Source: Isoetes taiwanensis (lineage: Eukaryota > Streptophyta > Lycopodiopsida > Isoetales > Isoetaceae). From it: a stretch of DNA of 64,000 bases. Below the pieces are notes generated by a model, which saw nothing but the letters and a program-made list of their open reading frames with translations, made no database searches and had not been told where the DNA came from. The position numbers and the translations under genes were made by a program. The stretch is taken from positions 999,848 to 1,063,847 of the forward strand of contig JAJEKV010000033.1 in the NCBI GenBank assembly GCA_021234155.1, read 5' to 3'. This document shows, piece by piece, positions 12,336 to 25,038 of this stretch (its first letter is position 1; each line of letters begins with the position of its first letter).

Positions 12336-12914
12336 AGCCAATGCTTTCGAATGGGGCATTCCATTTTTTTCATTTTTCATCTTTTTTATTAAAGCCCTAT
12401 TTTTTCCTTCCGGAAATACGTGGCAGTTTTAGAACGAGGCATCAACGCCGAATATTCCAAACGAATCTTTCCCATAATAATTATACATGTATTGATAAGC
12501 TCACTAATAAACTATACATCTGTTACATATAAATCTTAGTAATGAAGGACACAACTGATCTCGTAGGCGTACTGTGCCCTGATAGGCAGATCCTGTTTTC
12601 TTGTTGCCCATTTGAATGTCTTAGTTTTGAGACGCTGCACACCTGTGCATATGAAAAGAGTCATTCTTTGTGCTTTCCATGGGAAAATATGTTATAGGTA
12701 TTGCAGTGGACCTCTGGCAAGCATGTGCATAATCTGATTCCTGTATTGCATTGTCTTTACGAGCTCTAAAGCATTGCCATCCTAAAGCTTATTTAGGAAG
12801 CATGTGTCTAGATACTGCTTTAAGTGATTGTAATCCTCATTGTTTTATACCTGTATGCACCCATGTTCCTGCACATTCCATGTAGAGAACAAAACTTGTT
12901 TCTCCTTCCAGCAG

Positions 12915-13028
12915 ACTTGGTTGTGGACACATGGCCATTGTGTAGATGAGGTTTGGAAGGAGAGAGTCTTCATGATACCACCTTCTGACAATATGTTATG
13001 TGATGCTCTTCAACAGCCCTTTGAAGAG
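12915..13028 (+). CDS. Possible 114-bp exon, unidentified
   Basis: Bounded by CTTCCAGCAG and GAGGTAAGAA. It is open for 38 codons, including DEVWKERVFMIPPSDNML. It abuts a LINE remnant and may be a chance or captured exon. Low confidence. Confidence 0.2.
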
Positions 13029-13079
13029 GTAAGAACTATGTCTCTTGCAGAAGAATTTGGCACGGGACAATGGACTTGA

Positions 13080-14760
13080 CTCTAGATGCCCCGGGTCAAA
13101 AAAGCTTTCTGAACACATTCCAAATCTTCCAAAATGCAAGTGATGTCACCCGTTTCCATACTTCCACTCCATATAGAAGAACTAACTTCACGAAAATCCT
13201 AAACAAGTGTGACTGATGGGACCACTCGTAAAGATCTGCTATATGACAGTTGTTCTGTATTGCATATAAAGGCTTCCAGCCCTGTTGTCTGCATATAAAG
13301 GCTTCCAATACTCCACTTCTAGGTATTTGGATGTCTGCACCATTTCCACATTCTGGCATTGATAAGTAAAGCAAGGACGCCTTTGTTGCCAAATTAGGGC
13401 ACATTCCAGTGTCTTGACAGAAAGTACTTAGTGCATTCAAATGCTGTTGTATACTTGTTGGTGTATAAGCTAAAGGATCTACATCATCTGCATATATGAG
13501 CTATCAAATGATATGGTGAATCAACTGGCCTCCATGCTGGGCAAGCCAACCCTCAAGCTGATCAATGTATAGTCTAAATAATGTGGAAGAGAATGGGCAC
13601 CTTTGACGGACTCCAACATTGATAAGTTGGCCTAATGTTGGCATTCGAGATAACATATTTTCTATTTGTGTACTGCATTTTGCAACTCTCTTAGGGACTC
13701 CTACGCATTGATCTCTCCTACAACTTCTCCCTATAAACTGTGTCAAAAGCCTTCGTGAAATCCACAAAGCAACAATATAGATCTTGTCATTTATGCTTGT
13801 TGTCCTATATCAAGGTCTCCAATGTGAAAATATGATTTATGAATAAGTGCTTAGGCCTGCACCCTGCTTGTGTAAGTGCAGGCCACCACCATGCCATCAA
13901 TTGCTGCTCAAGAATTCCAGCCAGCAATTTTACTAATAATAAGCTCCCCATGATTGTGTGGGGCATTGAGGATCACCTACCTTATGTGTGGAACCACTAA
14001 ACTGACGCTCCATTGCGAGGAAAAAACCTTCTTGAAGTGCTAAGTTGAATAAACTAGCCAGGAGACGGACAATCTAAGGTTCAACCCACTTTAACAATTC
14101 TGCCGGCACGCCATCTAAATCTGCATTATTGCCATTTGCAAGGCATTGCAAGTCCTTAGTGATATCTGCCTCTATTATAACCAATGCGGGTCTCACTGTG
14201 CTAGTGCCTTATTACGTACCCTGTTAGAATCGTAATGCTGCATCAAGTACTACATCCACTATTCTAAAGAGATGTTTCATTGCATGCAACATGATAATGA
14301 GATCGACCAACCGACATTTTAGTTCCATGCATTCAATATCAATCCATTTATTTCGAGAAAAGCCTGTCAAATGTGAAGGTCTTCATGTGCATCTTCTCTC
14401 ACAACATCACTCTGCAACACTCAAAAGGACGGTGATCAACTTATCGTCTGGTGCTCCATGTGGAAAACTGTAGAATTTCTAATAGCTCTTTAGTTAGTAG
14501 CTGGACATAAGACTTTTCTGATCGTAATCGAGATGCAGATGAGGCTTGATAGTGGATTTGCGTAGGTTACCAATCTGCCTCAAAGAAGAGAGGTTGATGA
14601 TCTGAATCCACCTCTTCATCTCTAAATTCTGTGACAAAGTGTAGATCCTGCTCAGCCACAGGTATATAATCTATAATGCTTGATCCGCATCCCTCACTCT
14701 AATATCGACAAGTGTAGAGGGAGGAGGATGATCATATGAAACTATTGTAGATAAGCAAGT
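13080..14760 (-). mobile_element. Non-LTR retrotransposon remnant with YADD reverse transcriptase
   Basis: Minus-strand frames, broken by indels, give RT landmarks in order: DGVPAELLKW near 14.1 kb, VGVRQRCPFSSTLF and YIDQLE near 13.6 kb, the catalytic YADD at 13483-13494, then LNALSTFCQDTGMCPNLA and a C-terminal LVLLYGVEVW near 13.17 kb. The VRQGCPLSPTLF-YIDELE style differs from the L1-type element at 21.8-28.2 kb. The 5' portion above about 14.25 kb is too decayed to assign firmly. Inactive. Confidence 0.8.
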
Positions 14761-16780
14761 CAAAGATGTTGTACATGTGAAGCAACTGCCTTCCGATCAC
14801 GTGACAAGATGGCTCCATCATCCGATGTGTGTGGCTAAAAAGCTTCTGCAGTTATGCTCTTGACCCGTTAATTGAACTTTGTTAATATCTCTGGTCCTGC
14901 GCGTTCCTTGAAGTCCCAACTAGCATCACATGCCCTAATTAAGCATGAGTTAATTAAATAGAGAAATTTGGTTTTCTTATTGACAATGAAAGAGGTTGTC
15001 TTAATTTTATTGAGAGGAAAAACTTGTCCATGTAGACCATTATGCAGCGATTTATAATACATAAATCTATTAGGTAAATGGTGATGTAAGAACTGACATT
15101 CTGTCGTTGTTAGTATGATAATTCAATGATAGACTGCATCAAAACAGAAAAGACATTGTTTGGAATATTGTTACAGAATTAGTAACACTAGATTTTTGTC
15201 ACCATGCATGAGCTTTGATCAATTCAGAAAATCCTAAATGATGATCGCACATAACCAAAGAGCTTTCTACTATATATTTTGTTAAGCAACTCAATAGATG
15301 ATCTGCTATTTTGGTTTAACTTGTTTTCCAAGTGCCATAGCCTTGTCGAACCTTCTGCTCAAAGGGATATAGATTTGAGTTCAAAAACATATAGTTTGTA
15401 AGGATTTTGAACTTCTACAGAAGCTACCTACACTTACAGGTTTAGGCTAATAACTTGGAACCTCCAGGCATGTACCAACATATACCAGAAATATTCCCAC
15501 CGAAGGAGGGTTTGGGGCAATCTAAAAAGAGGTGTCACATTTTACAATTTATAAAACAACAAAAGAAGAGATGGGAAACCTCATATACTTGGGGAGAGAA
15601 GAAAAGCAAAAATAGGAGAAAAAAGGGTCCAATAAAATAATATTTTAAACGCTTTCCTTTCTAAGACTTGCTTTATTCTCGCTTTTGCTGGTCTTTCTAG
15701 TCTGTGTTTCTATCTATCTATCTATCAACTCTAGATGCAATGTTCTTATTAAGCAAATAGATTTTGTATAACCCTACTATGATTTTTCATTATTTGATGA
15801 GCCAATTTGATCTTTTCGAATGAATTTCCTTTTTGGCAAGAAGAAAACATCAGCAGGTGTGCATCAAATGTGTAAAGTTGTTTGATACAGTTAGTTGTGT
15901 AGGTTGTCAAAGTAAAATGCAAAATTAGTTGTAACTTAGTTTTACTTCAAGAGAGCTTCTCAGGAGGACAAATTAATGCTTGATCAATCTATACATGACA
16001 TTGAATGAGAGTGCCAAGGCTTGCAAACTCAAGAGAATAAACTTTTACATGAATAAAAAAAGAATTGCAAAGGGCAAATGGTAAGTTTCACACATTGTTT
16101 TGCTTCATTTGACAATTCGAACCATTGAGATTCTAGATATTTATATGGTTTATCATGATATTCATGATAGGATTATGGCCTGCATAGACACTGATAGCAT
16201 ACTGCAATCTATCAGTGCGACTAAACTAGTATATGGATCCCTATGTTCCTGATATCTATTGTGCAACTAATTTATCAAGGTCACGTCTCTCTCCAATACT
16301 TCGACTAAATCAGCTGCTTTGGATCTGTAATTTGGAGTATATACTGAATAATTCGTTATGGAGCATAGAACTATTCATCACATTGCTATTACCATGTTCA
16401 ATCAGCTTATTGCTCTACATTCAAATTGACGTTTACCGTAGACACTAATTTGAAGATTCACAACAAAGTTGGATAAAGTTTTCTTTGCTAGCTTTTATGC
16501 GTGACTAGATTGACATTGAACACTATTGTTTGTGAATGCCACAAATGAACTGGCTCTCATGCCCACACCTTTTATTATAATTTAGTTGCATCATAATTTT
16601 GCCTCTACTGGATCTATATGACATGGCTGTGTTATAAAATCTGGTCTTACAAACCCATGGAGGATCTCATAGCAATAAAGTATTTTGTTCTTTCTTGCTT
16701 CCAATATCAAACCTTTCATAGTGATACTTTTTCTCTAGTTTCTATTAGAGTGTTGTTAGAGAGATGACAACTCAAACTCA
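14761..16780. other. No recognisable gene
   Basis: A+T-rich sequence. The only structure I see is a dispersed-repeat copy at 15298-15420. Confidence 0.5.
15298..15420. repeat. Dispersed repeat, copy 1
   Basis: Shares a diverged stretch of about 120 bp with 29917-30043, including CTTGTCGAACCTTCTGCTC (here) against the same phrase with small changes. Likely fragments of one repeat family. Confidence 0.75.
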
Positions 16781-17760
16781 CCATCGAAATACAAGGTTGA
16801 TCATTAAAAGCTAAAATGTTTTTAGTCTGCTCGAGTGCTCAACTATCGCCAGGCTTGGTGGCATACTTATGTATTATCCCACATTGATTTTGTGATCAAG
16901 TACTATCCTGGATCCCTCCAAGAATAGCTGGATGTCTTGTTTCAATGTTCCTACCTTGAGTCTAAGTTGGATGATTCTACATTTGATCAACAATTGCAAG
17001 TTACTCTAGGACCCAATCGGTTCCAGCTTATGACCATCACTTTGTTTGGAAGGCCTCAAGTTACATCTTTTGGAGTTTGTTATTGCATGTCTCCCGTCTG
17101 ATACATTGGCTCAAGATGTATTTTCACATCTTGGCTTAGCATCATCTTCTCGGTAAATGCGGTTGGACTATGATCATTTTGAGTCGAGATGGACTTCTGT
17201 TCCACAATGGACTTTTCTATGTTTCTAATGGTGCTTCTAGCCTTGGTGGTCCTTTTAGGCTTGCCATCATTTGCCTATAGTCAGATATTTTTTTTTTTGA
17301 AGAACGTGTTTTACTTCATATTATACACTCAAAATATTACAAAGTACTTCCATAAGTAAGGAATGTCCCTGAAGCATCAATCACTTTTAGATGATCACTC
17401 CATATTGGAATTTTAATACGATCAGGCCAATTGGAGATCTGAAAGCAATTATACAACTTCTTACGAATTTCTTGAAGCACCACCTGAGAAGAAATACGCT
17501 TATCATAAAAGACCTTTCTTCGCCTTCGCTTCCATACACTCCATATTAGCCAAGACTTTGTCAGATATTTTGGAGTATCCAAGACTATTGGTGGTCTGGG
17601 CTCCACTGCTTTGTCAAAGTCTTTATTCGATCCTATGATATTTGCTATTGAGCGAAGGCTCTAAGACATCTTTCTCGTGGTCTTCTTCAACCTCCATCTG
17701 ATCCAGATTGACCTTGAAAAGTACATTGGGTCATGATATTATCATGGTCATTGTTGATCT
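16780..17760 (+). mobile_element. Ty3/gypsy pol remnant (RNase H end to integrase start)
   Basis: Decayed plus-strand frames give RNase H tail traces (QARW, then FVIKYYPGSLQE around 16.84-16.93 kb), the inter-domain phrase DGLLFHNGLFYV near 17.19-17.22 kb, a WWSGLHCFVK zinc-finger-region phrase after the LINE insertion, and RHLSRGLLQPPSDP leading into the integrase core near 17.66-17.70 kb. The order matches gypsy pol. No LTRs were found. Interrupted at 17292-17559 by a LINE. Confidence 0.8.
17292..17559 (-). mobile_element. 5'-truncated LINE insertion with 12-bp target duplication
   Basis: A poly(T) run on the plus strand (a minus-strand poly(A) tail) is followed by a minus-strand frame with WSVWKRRRRKVFYDKRISS, typical of the L1-type ORF2 C-terminus. 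GTCAGATATTTT flanks both sides (17280-17291 and 17560-17571). The element sits within the gypsy remnant. Only the 3' end is present. Confidence 0.88.
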
Positions 17761-17779
17761 AAGCTAGCTCATTTTATTT

Positions 17780-20590
17780 CTTGCAACGTCACCATCACCA
17801 GCTAAGGTATAGTAAACACCATTACAAGCAACTGTTTACAAATAACATTGGTTGCTCACCAACAAAGTGCTAACATAAAGTGCAAAGAATTTTTGCCCAG
17901 CACAAACAGATGAAACTTAATATCGACACATTTTCAATTCCATCTTGAACTAAAATATCCTGCAGTACAAATACTATTCCTATATTCATGTGCAACATGT
18001 ACATTTAGTCATAGGCAATCTTGAGTGGCTTAAATGCTTCATTTAAGTGCACTGGATTGCTTTAGAAGCAATACGCCATTCATACACATTAGACAAATTT
18101 TGAGTTTTGTAGTGGGTCAAGTCCTCTATATGTAAGCATCAAGGTCTGGATATGCTGCAAAAAAATGAACTCTTATCTTCAAGTTCAAGTAATATTAAAC
18201 TAATAACCTTGATGAGTTTGCATCTATCAACAAGCGGACTCATACCTTCATTTAAATATCATACCTCGCAAGCATTTGTAAGTCATAAGCTAATCTTTAG
18301 CATTTTATAGAATAGAATCGATCTTTATTGTCCACAGAGACAAAGTACTTTCAATGTTGTTAAGTACGTCAAAATTTGTACTTTTAAAAAACGTTTTTTA
18401 AGATTTTTTCTGAAGATTTTTAAAATTTTTGGAAAAAATCTTTAAAAATATATTTCATATAACATACGTTAAAAATCTTTAAAACTCTTTAAAAAATCCT
18501 TAGACTATGTTTTTTTTTTTTAATCCAAATATAAACTTATTTATCCTTGTATATAAAATTCTCATATTTCTTAACCTTTATAATAATAATGTTTTTCTGA
18601 ACTTTCTTAAAGGTTGCATAATAGTTTCTAAGAGTACTTGAACTTAATAGTTTCTAATAGTAGACAAGTTTCTGATTTACTTGTTGGCATGCTACATTTT
18701 GTAACTTGTAGCAAAAATGTGCATTTTAATAATAGCAAATATGTCCAATAAAGCAGTGCAAAGAATGTGCAATTTTTTTTTTTTTGTTTGGCCATACCAA
18801 ATCATAAGAATCCTTTAAAAAACGTGAGGATTTTTATAGAGGTACTTTAAAAATAAAAAATGAGTTTTTTAACAACACTTACTTTTTATTTTTCATTTAG
18901 GAAGACAAGGGTAGACCAATTACAAGTAGAACTTTAGAAATAAATCAGATACAATCTTCAGATAGACCTAGCATGTCCAGGGGGATCCAGTTTTCTGATC
19001 CATTGTAGTAATCTGGCATTAGTAGGGTATAGGGACGCAGCAAATACAATAATATTATAATAGTTTTTAACGAGAAAAGGATGTCAAGCTGGCAAATCAA
19101 ACAGGGAGAAGCCCCGCCCCTGCCTGGTCTCAAAGAAAGAGAGTCAAGGGAACTGCTGATTGTGGCCTGCAATAGAACTCCAAGAACACAGCAAAAATTG
19201 GCAGCCTTAATGCATTTCGAGCTGCTCCTTAATCATTATTTGTCTCCACCTTATTTGTGCTTTCTAGTTACACCATATATATCCCTAGCAAACTTTTAAA
19301 ATCCTTAAATTTCATTTGCTATTTTTAATTCCTAAATAATTATATGTTTTAAAAATGTCTACAATGTCATTACAAATGTTTCCTATTTTACTTATCTATG
19401 TTTGCTTTTGTTAGAGCCCGAAGGGCCCAAAATTTTTCTTCATGTAAATTTTTCGAAGGGCCATCAGTCGATCCCTCGAGTCTGAGCCATGGGTAGGATC
19501 TCCCCTATGTTGATGTTACTGATGTTGTTGCTACAGATGCTATGTTATGGTGGGCCACCCTTCGAGGTGGAACTATGTGTATTTGATGCTATGCGCTTAC
19601 GTTTATTTACGCTTTTGCAACTATTGTTTGGTTATTCTCATAGTCATTTAAGAACATGACATCATTTGGATGTTATAATCCTAAGACTAAGGTTGATGTA
19701 TTTTAGTATCCCAATAAATCTAAACAACATCATATGTTCGAGAATATAACATCATTCTTTTTGAGATGAATGCGCATACAACTATAGTCCTATGTTTGAG
19801 ATGGCAACTTAAGGGAAGTATATATTGACTGCAAATAGATAGGTTCACAGTTGTGAATAATATGTACACTCTATTAGTGTTTCTTTGTTTGGTTATTTTC
19901 ACAGTCGTTTAAGAACATGACATCATTTGGATGTTATAACCATGCCAGTATCCTAGCTTTCCTATAATTCCTAACATTCTCTTGAACTAGATCTATGTTG
20001 CTTGCAAAATTCATTACAGGATATACTGAGATCTATCAATTTGCTAACTTTCAAATCTTTTCTAGCAAATGTTCCTATGCAGAGGAGGATCCTATACAAG
20101 ATCCCACTGCCCCTCATTATAACGAGGTCTTTGTTTCTTGGTGGGAGCCTGTGGCTAGGAAAGGTACCACATACGCCTACAAGATCGGATCACCGGCATA
20201 AAAAAATGGAGGCCGAATCCTAATGATAGACCACGTTATCAGTCTCTCAAAACGATAGACTATGCCTGGTTAGTTGAACCGAAGCCATTATTGGTTTTGA
20301 TCCCCGCATTGGTAGGAATCCAAAAGTGTGAACTATTGGCTAAAGAGGCCTCGAGAGGATGGAGATGAAACTTGAGTCTTCAAGGTACATTAAAGTAGTT
20401 AGTTTTTATTGCTATCTGCTTTGTATAGATTAATACAAGTGCTCTTATGCATTACTATATCTTATATGCTAGAACATCACTACAATATTCATTGCAACAA
20501 AGTGATTCAGTCTTTCATCAACATCCGGCGTGAGGATCCCCGATATTTCATAGCTATTGCGCCAGAAGCCAAATGAGGTGGATCATAACA
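17780..20590. other. No recognisable gene; A+T-rich with repeats
   Basis: Includes a very A/T-rich stretch at about 18360-18890 with many short T- and A-runs and weakly inverted ends (GTTGTTAA near 18.36 kb, TTTTTTAACAACAC near 18.88 kb), perhaps a decayed MITE. Also holds the 56-bp repeat pair listed next. Confidence 0.45.
19624..19940. repeat. 56-bp direct repeat pair, 261 bp apart
   Basis: 19624-19679 and 19885-19940 are near-identical, both holding AAGAACATGACATCATTTGG. The intervening 205 bp is unrelated to them. Confidence 0.85.
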
Positions 20591-20594
20591 CTAA

Positions 20595-20744
20595 TCAACC
20601 CGGCAATCTAATCTCAAACCATTGGCTTTGGATTGCGTAAGGATCAAGAAGAATACCCCTATCACTGCAACCCACAAGATCAGTGTAGCTCATTGAGCAC
20701 TTGATCGCCTCGATGTGGTGCACAGAACTAGGCGAATAATCCAT
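20595..20744 (-). CDS. Short start-proximal ORF of an unidentified gene, copy A (49 codons)
   Basis: Minus-strand ATG at 20742-20744 lies about 37 bp downstream of a TATAAAA box. It encodes MDYSPSSVHHIEAIKCSMSY..., ending LPG before a stop. A parallel cassette at 21348-21428 shares the TATA, the CATTCATCTyCCATGG start context and an IKCSMSY/FKCYLSY core, so this is probably the first exon or broken start of a duplicated gene. Family not recognised. Confidence 0.35.
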   Translation of the reverse strand: MDYSPSSVHHIEAIKCSMSYTDLVGCSDRGILLDPYAIQSQWFEIRLPG

Positions 20745-20780
20745 GGGAGATGAATGACTTCTAGCCCCAAATGGAGCTAC

Positions 20781-20787
20781 TTTTATA
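20781..20787 (-). promoter_or_regulatory. TATA box, copy A
   Basis: TATAAAA on the minus strand in the context CTCACTATAAAAGTAG. The corresponding position in copy B carries the same CACTATAAAAG string. Confidence 0.55.
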
Positions 20788-20863
20788 GTGAGCCCAAAAT
20801 TATTGATGTGAATTATTGGGCTGGGCTGTAGCACCATTATTGAGGGTGTATAAGAGTCATGCA

Positions 20864-20947
20864 TGTACACCTATAAGTATAATGCATTGGTTGTACATGT
20901 ACAAGTATAATGCATATTTTGTACACAAACAAGTATAATGGATATTT
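20864..20947. repeat. 28-bp tandem array, 3 units, upstream of copy A promoter
   Basis: Units 20864-20891, 20892-20919 and 20920-20947 each begin TGTACA and hold AAGTATAATG. They lie just upstream (minus-strand sense) of the TATA box, where copy B also has a TGTACAAGTAT element. Confidence 0.85.
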
Positions 20948-21347
20948 TGTGTGAATGTCTTGTATTTTGGATCTATGTGAGGTAAGAGTATTTTTGCTTA
21001 GGTGTAATTGAAACTAGGGACTGCTTGCGGAAAAAGTGGAGGTCGAAGAACACACCGTTACACTATACTCATGTATGATAGATCACATAATATTCATTCT
21101 TACAGATCATTACATACTACATCCTTACATAGTTCATAGGTGCTCATATCATTATTATATCCTTAACAGATACAGTAGTCATCACTGATTCACTCATCAT
21201 CAACACCTGCTAAGGTGATGCCATTCAGCTCAAAGATCTCCCCGACCGAAGCCAATAAGGGTGGACCACAACACGAAGTGAGCTTCCCGCAACCACTGCA
21301 GACCATCCGCTTTGACCGAGCCATGGATCAAGATTAACACCATTTCC

Positions 21348-21428
21348 TAGCATTCACACATATCGCTGTAGCTCAAGTAGCACTTGAAGGATCTGATGTG
21401 CTCCTGACGAGGAGGCAAGGAAGCCATG
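21348..21428 (-). CDS. Short start-proximal ORF, copy B (26 codons)
   Basis: Minus-strand ATG at 21426-21428 follows TATAAAA (21468-21474). It encodes MASLPPRQEHIRSFKCYLSY and a few more codons before TAG. Paralogous with copy A at an offset of 684 bp; coding divergence exceeds the similarity of the promoter context. Function unknown. Confidence 0.3.
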
Positions 21429-21467
21429 GAAGATGAATGACCTCTACCAATCTAATGGAGTCAAGCT

Positions 21468-21474
21468 TTTATAG
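21468..21474 (-). promoter_or_regulatory. TATA box, copy B
   Basis: TATAAAA on the minus strand in the context TTCACTATAAAAGCTT, about 40 bp before the candidate ATG. Confidence 0.55.
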
Positions 21475-22499
21475 TGAAGTAAAATTATTGATGAATTATT
21501 GGTGTAGATTGTAGCTTGTACAAGTATCACGCATTAATGCATAAGTATGACACATAATTCGTATGGATATGTGTATGTTAGTGACCTCATGTACCTTGGG
21601 CTCGAATACTAAATGAAAGTATTGGTGCTTGAGCAAATTAGGTGTGCTTAAAATTCTCAAAATTCCGTTATTCTATCCAATTAATGAAATCATGCTTTAT
21701 TGCATCACATAGCTAACGCATAAATATGGTCCCATCTATCACATTACATGTCATATTTGCAATTACATACCAAAATGAACATCTACATAAAGTCCATTAC
21801 GACACATTATCAATGCAAAAAGATACATTAAATACTTTTTTTTTTTTTTTTTTTTTGAGGAAACGGCAGAAATTGTATTACTGTATGTGTGATTACATAG
21901 TTATACAAAAAACCAAGGATTATCCATCCATGGAAAAAGTGTTGACATCAGGTTGTCAACGGCCCTATAATGGCCACTAGGAGTAACTGAAATAGAAAAA
22001 CACTATATATCAAGAGTTCAGAGTTTAGCAAGACAAAGTTAAAGCCTTAGCTCATAATATATCTGGGACTCCATCAAGAGTGATAACAAAGATAGGCCTC
22101 GCCAAGATGAAGAAACATCGGTCATCCAAATCATTGGGCCCATATCCCGTAGAGTCCAAACAGTGCATTATCCAGAATCGCGGTATCTTCATGTATCTTC
22201 TTCTTGGCAAAGAAGTATGGCTTAAGCTCCTCGATTAAATGTCCGATATCCTATCCGGCCAAGAGGCTTCATCAAAGGTAATACAACCGATAACTTCAGT
22301 CTTGACCCAAAACAAGGCATCAATAGCTTCACGAAAGGAAAGCATGGGTGTGGCAGATCCACCTCACGAGCATGTCCTCCCCAAGCGATGTCTCTTCAAA
22401 GAGAAATTCGTCAAGCACGATCCAAATCATTAAAGAGAATTGAGAAAAATTGAAGAAACCATTAAAGGATCCCAAAGAATCCCAATTTCGACATCATAT

Positions 22500-23790
22500 T
22501 TCGTGCCACTCTTAGCTCTATGGGCCATAGTGCCCTCCTCAAAGAGGACCCTCGGAGGCTTTGAGCTCATTTAAACTTGGGGTCAATTCCTTCAATAGCG
22601 TGATTTCTGTGTTTCCATATGGCCCAAAGAACTTAATGCTCTAATTGTTTCCTTTGAATGCCGAGGAATTGTCAAGATAATGGAGCAGTAGAGGTATTAT
22701 CCGGTCGAATTTGCACCAAAGGTTGAATCCAATTCGAGAATGTAGACAACCAATTTTACGTGTAAAGACATGGGGTGTCGTTTCTCTCATCCACATCCAA
22801 AGGGGCACAACTCGATACCGGGCCACAAATTGGGCCCTATAACCTGGTTTTCGTGCTTTGGTTGAGCAATAGCCACCCTAAAAAGATTATTTTGTTTGCA
22901 TGACCGGAGTTTCCATCCCCGCCGACAATTTTAATCGGCCGTGTTTTTGACAACCTGCATCTCGCATACTTTAAGCCGAAGCAAAGGTCCGTGAAGGTGG
23001 TGTAGATCCGAGATACTTTATATCCATGATCACCACAAGTCCAAATTAGAGGAAGTGCTACTTTCCTCCCTAGAGTAGCCAAAGAACCACATTATAAATT
23101 TTCCCGCTTTGTTTCAAAGGTTGAGAGAGGCAAGTGGTTAGCTCATTCCAATTTCTCCGTTACCATTTGATCTCAAGGATCCTAAGGTATTTAATCCAAA
23201 TTTCGACTCCATTCCTTATATTTGAGAGGGTGCTTTAGGGCCAAGCACCCCTCATCTTCATTCACTAAATCCCGATGCCAAGAAACCATGGTTGTCCCCA
23301 ATAGAGGCGGATCCCTAGCACGGGTTGAGGCCGAGTTCCATGCAGAGAACTCCGCTTTCAAAATTTTGGAAGTGCCAAAAGTGTGTTTGAGCCGGTAGAA
23401 TGCCGAAGTCCTGAAGTTGATGAGGTAGAGGGGGGCCCAAGATAGTTGATGATCCCAACCAATATCTTACCAGTTTTAAAAGCGGTGTGAGAGGTTATCC
23501 AGTTCGTGAGTTCTCCAAACTATCTTGGCAGCCCAAGGCCCTGCAGGCTCGGGAAAGGAAGAGGTCTTTGCATCCTAAACCTCCCTCCTTTTTTGGCAAT
23601 GTGAGATTCTCCCAGAGACCATTCTTGCCCCTGCCGATGTAGTCTCTCATGGCGCCTCTAATTTCCCCTCGTAGGAAGCTTTATCCGCAATGATAACCGA
23701 AGAGAAGAATATGTGTGTAATGCAATCACACTATTAACTATACCAACTCTTCCTGCTAATGATAATGATTTGGAATACATCTGTATCTTT
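22500..23790 (-). pseudogene. LINE ORF2 C-terminal region (zf-RVT)
   Basis: Broken minus-strand frames include GLWENLTLPKKEGGLGCKDL near 23.57-23.62 kb, characteristic of the region after the RT in plant L1 ORF2. Further frames are heavily decayed. Confidence 0.65.
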
Positions 23791-23799
23791 CTCTTCATC

Positions 23800-24990
23800 C
23801 TATTCACAATAGAGTCCCACAGTCTGAAGGTTCATATTTATTGCCAAGGGGAGACCTAATAATTTTGTGGCATTTTTATGCCCAGTAACTTTAATTCCAT
23901 GTATCTCCCCCTGATCTGTTTCCATCACAATAGTACTTTTGCTTTTATTTAGAAGGACTCCCGAGGCTTCACCAAAAAGTTGCAACATTTGTAGAAAAGC
24001 TGGTAGACTGGAGCCATCATTTTGGATGAATGCAAATGTGAGATTGGTCTCCAGTCCGAGAAGGAGAGTGGAGCATCTACTTTGGGGATCGTGGCTATCG
24101 CATCAAAGATTAATGCGTGGGTGTAGCTTTGATGCGTACCGTGCTCCTTGTATAAAAGTGGTAAGGTCATGTTTCATGATATCCCAGAATGATATGAAAA
24201 ACTCTGGAGGAATCCCATCTGGGCCAGGACTCTTCCCATGAGCCATACCTTTGAGGACACTTTCTATTTCACTTGTTGAAGGCGTCTGCAGTAAACTTGT
24301 TTCATCAATTGCCAGTTTAGCTGGTCCAAGCATATCAAAGAATTCTTGTATTTTGTTATTATCCACCTGGGCTTCAGCAAACAATTCCTTGTATTTATCA
24401 TGGAAGAAGCCTAATAGGTTTTCCTGTCCAGATACTTTTTGGTCTCCCTCCATGACTGAAACAATACCATTGTTCATAATCCTGCCTTTTGCTGTCTTAA
24501 AGAAAAGTTTGGAGCTGCACCTGTCCATACAGTTGATATTAATGCACTTGCTCTTAATTATTAGACCTCTAGCTTCTGACTCCTCAATGTTCTTTACTTT
24601 TCTCTCCAAGCTTTCTTCCTTTTTGTGCAGAATAATGTTGTGAGGGTCTGAGAACAGCTTTTGTCTGACCTCCATGACCTGTAAACAAATGTCTCTTTTT
24701 TCTTTTTTCATCTTTTCATTCCACTGTTTACCCCACTTTTTCATCCAATCTTTAATCTGCTTCATTTTGCTGACATAACCTTTCATTGACCCACTCTGCT
24801 GCAGGGGAGGGAGGGACTTAAAGAAGTCCTGGAAATCCTGGCAGAAAGCTTCATTGTTGAGGAGATTAGTGTTCAGTTTAAAGGGGATATTGGTTCCTCC
24901 TTTAGCTGGACTTCCAACCTCCAGGAACTGTGGGAAATGGTCTGAGATGGAATTACTGTAATCACCATTTATGATCACATGTGGCCACAT
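23800..24990 (-). pseudogene. LINE ORF2 reverse transcriptase, core deleted
   Basis: An open frame (24103-24990) ends with the RT start KSPGPDGIPPEFF. A shifted frame gives AIATIPKVDAPLSFSDWRPI. Without the expected motifs 3-5 it passes straight to IQNDGSSLPAFLQMLQLFG, then EASGVLLNKSKSTIV (23.94 kb). The catalytic FADD and about 150 flanking residues are missing, so there is an internal deletion in this copy near 24.05 kb. Confidence 0.85.
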
Positions 24991-25038
24991 GCTGGCATCT
25001 CTTGTGTAAAATCTATCAAGAAGACAAGACCCCTCATA

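Noticed and set aside
24251-24643. 130-codon plus-strand frame
   Set aside because: Antisense shadow of the LINE reverse-transcriptase frame on the minus strand.
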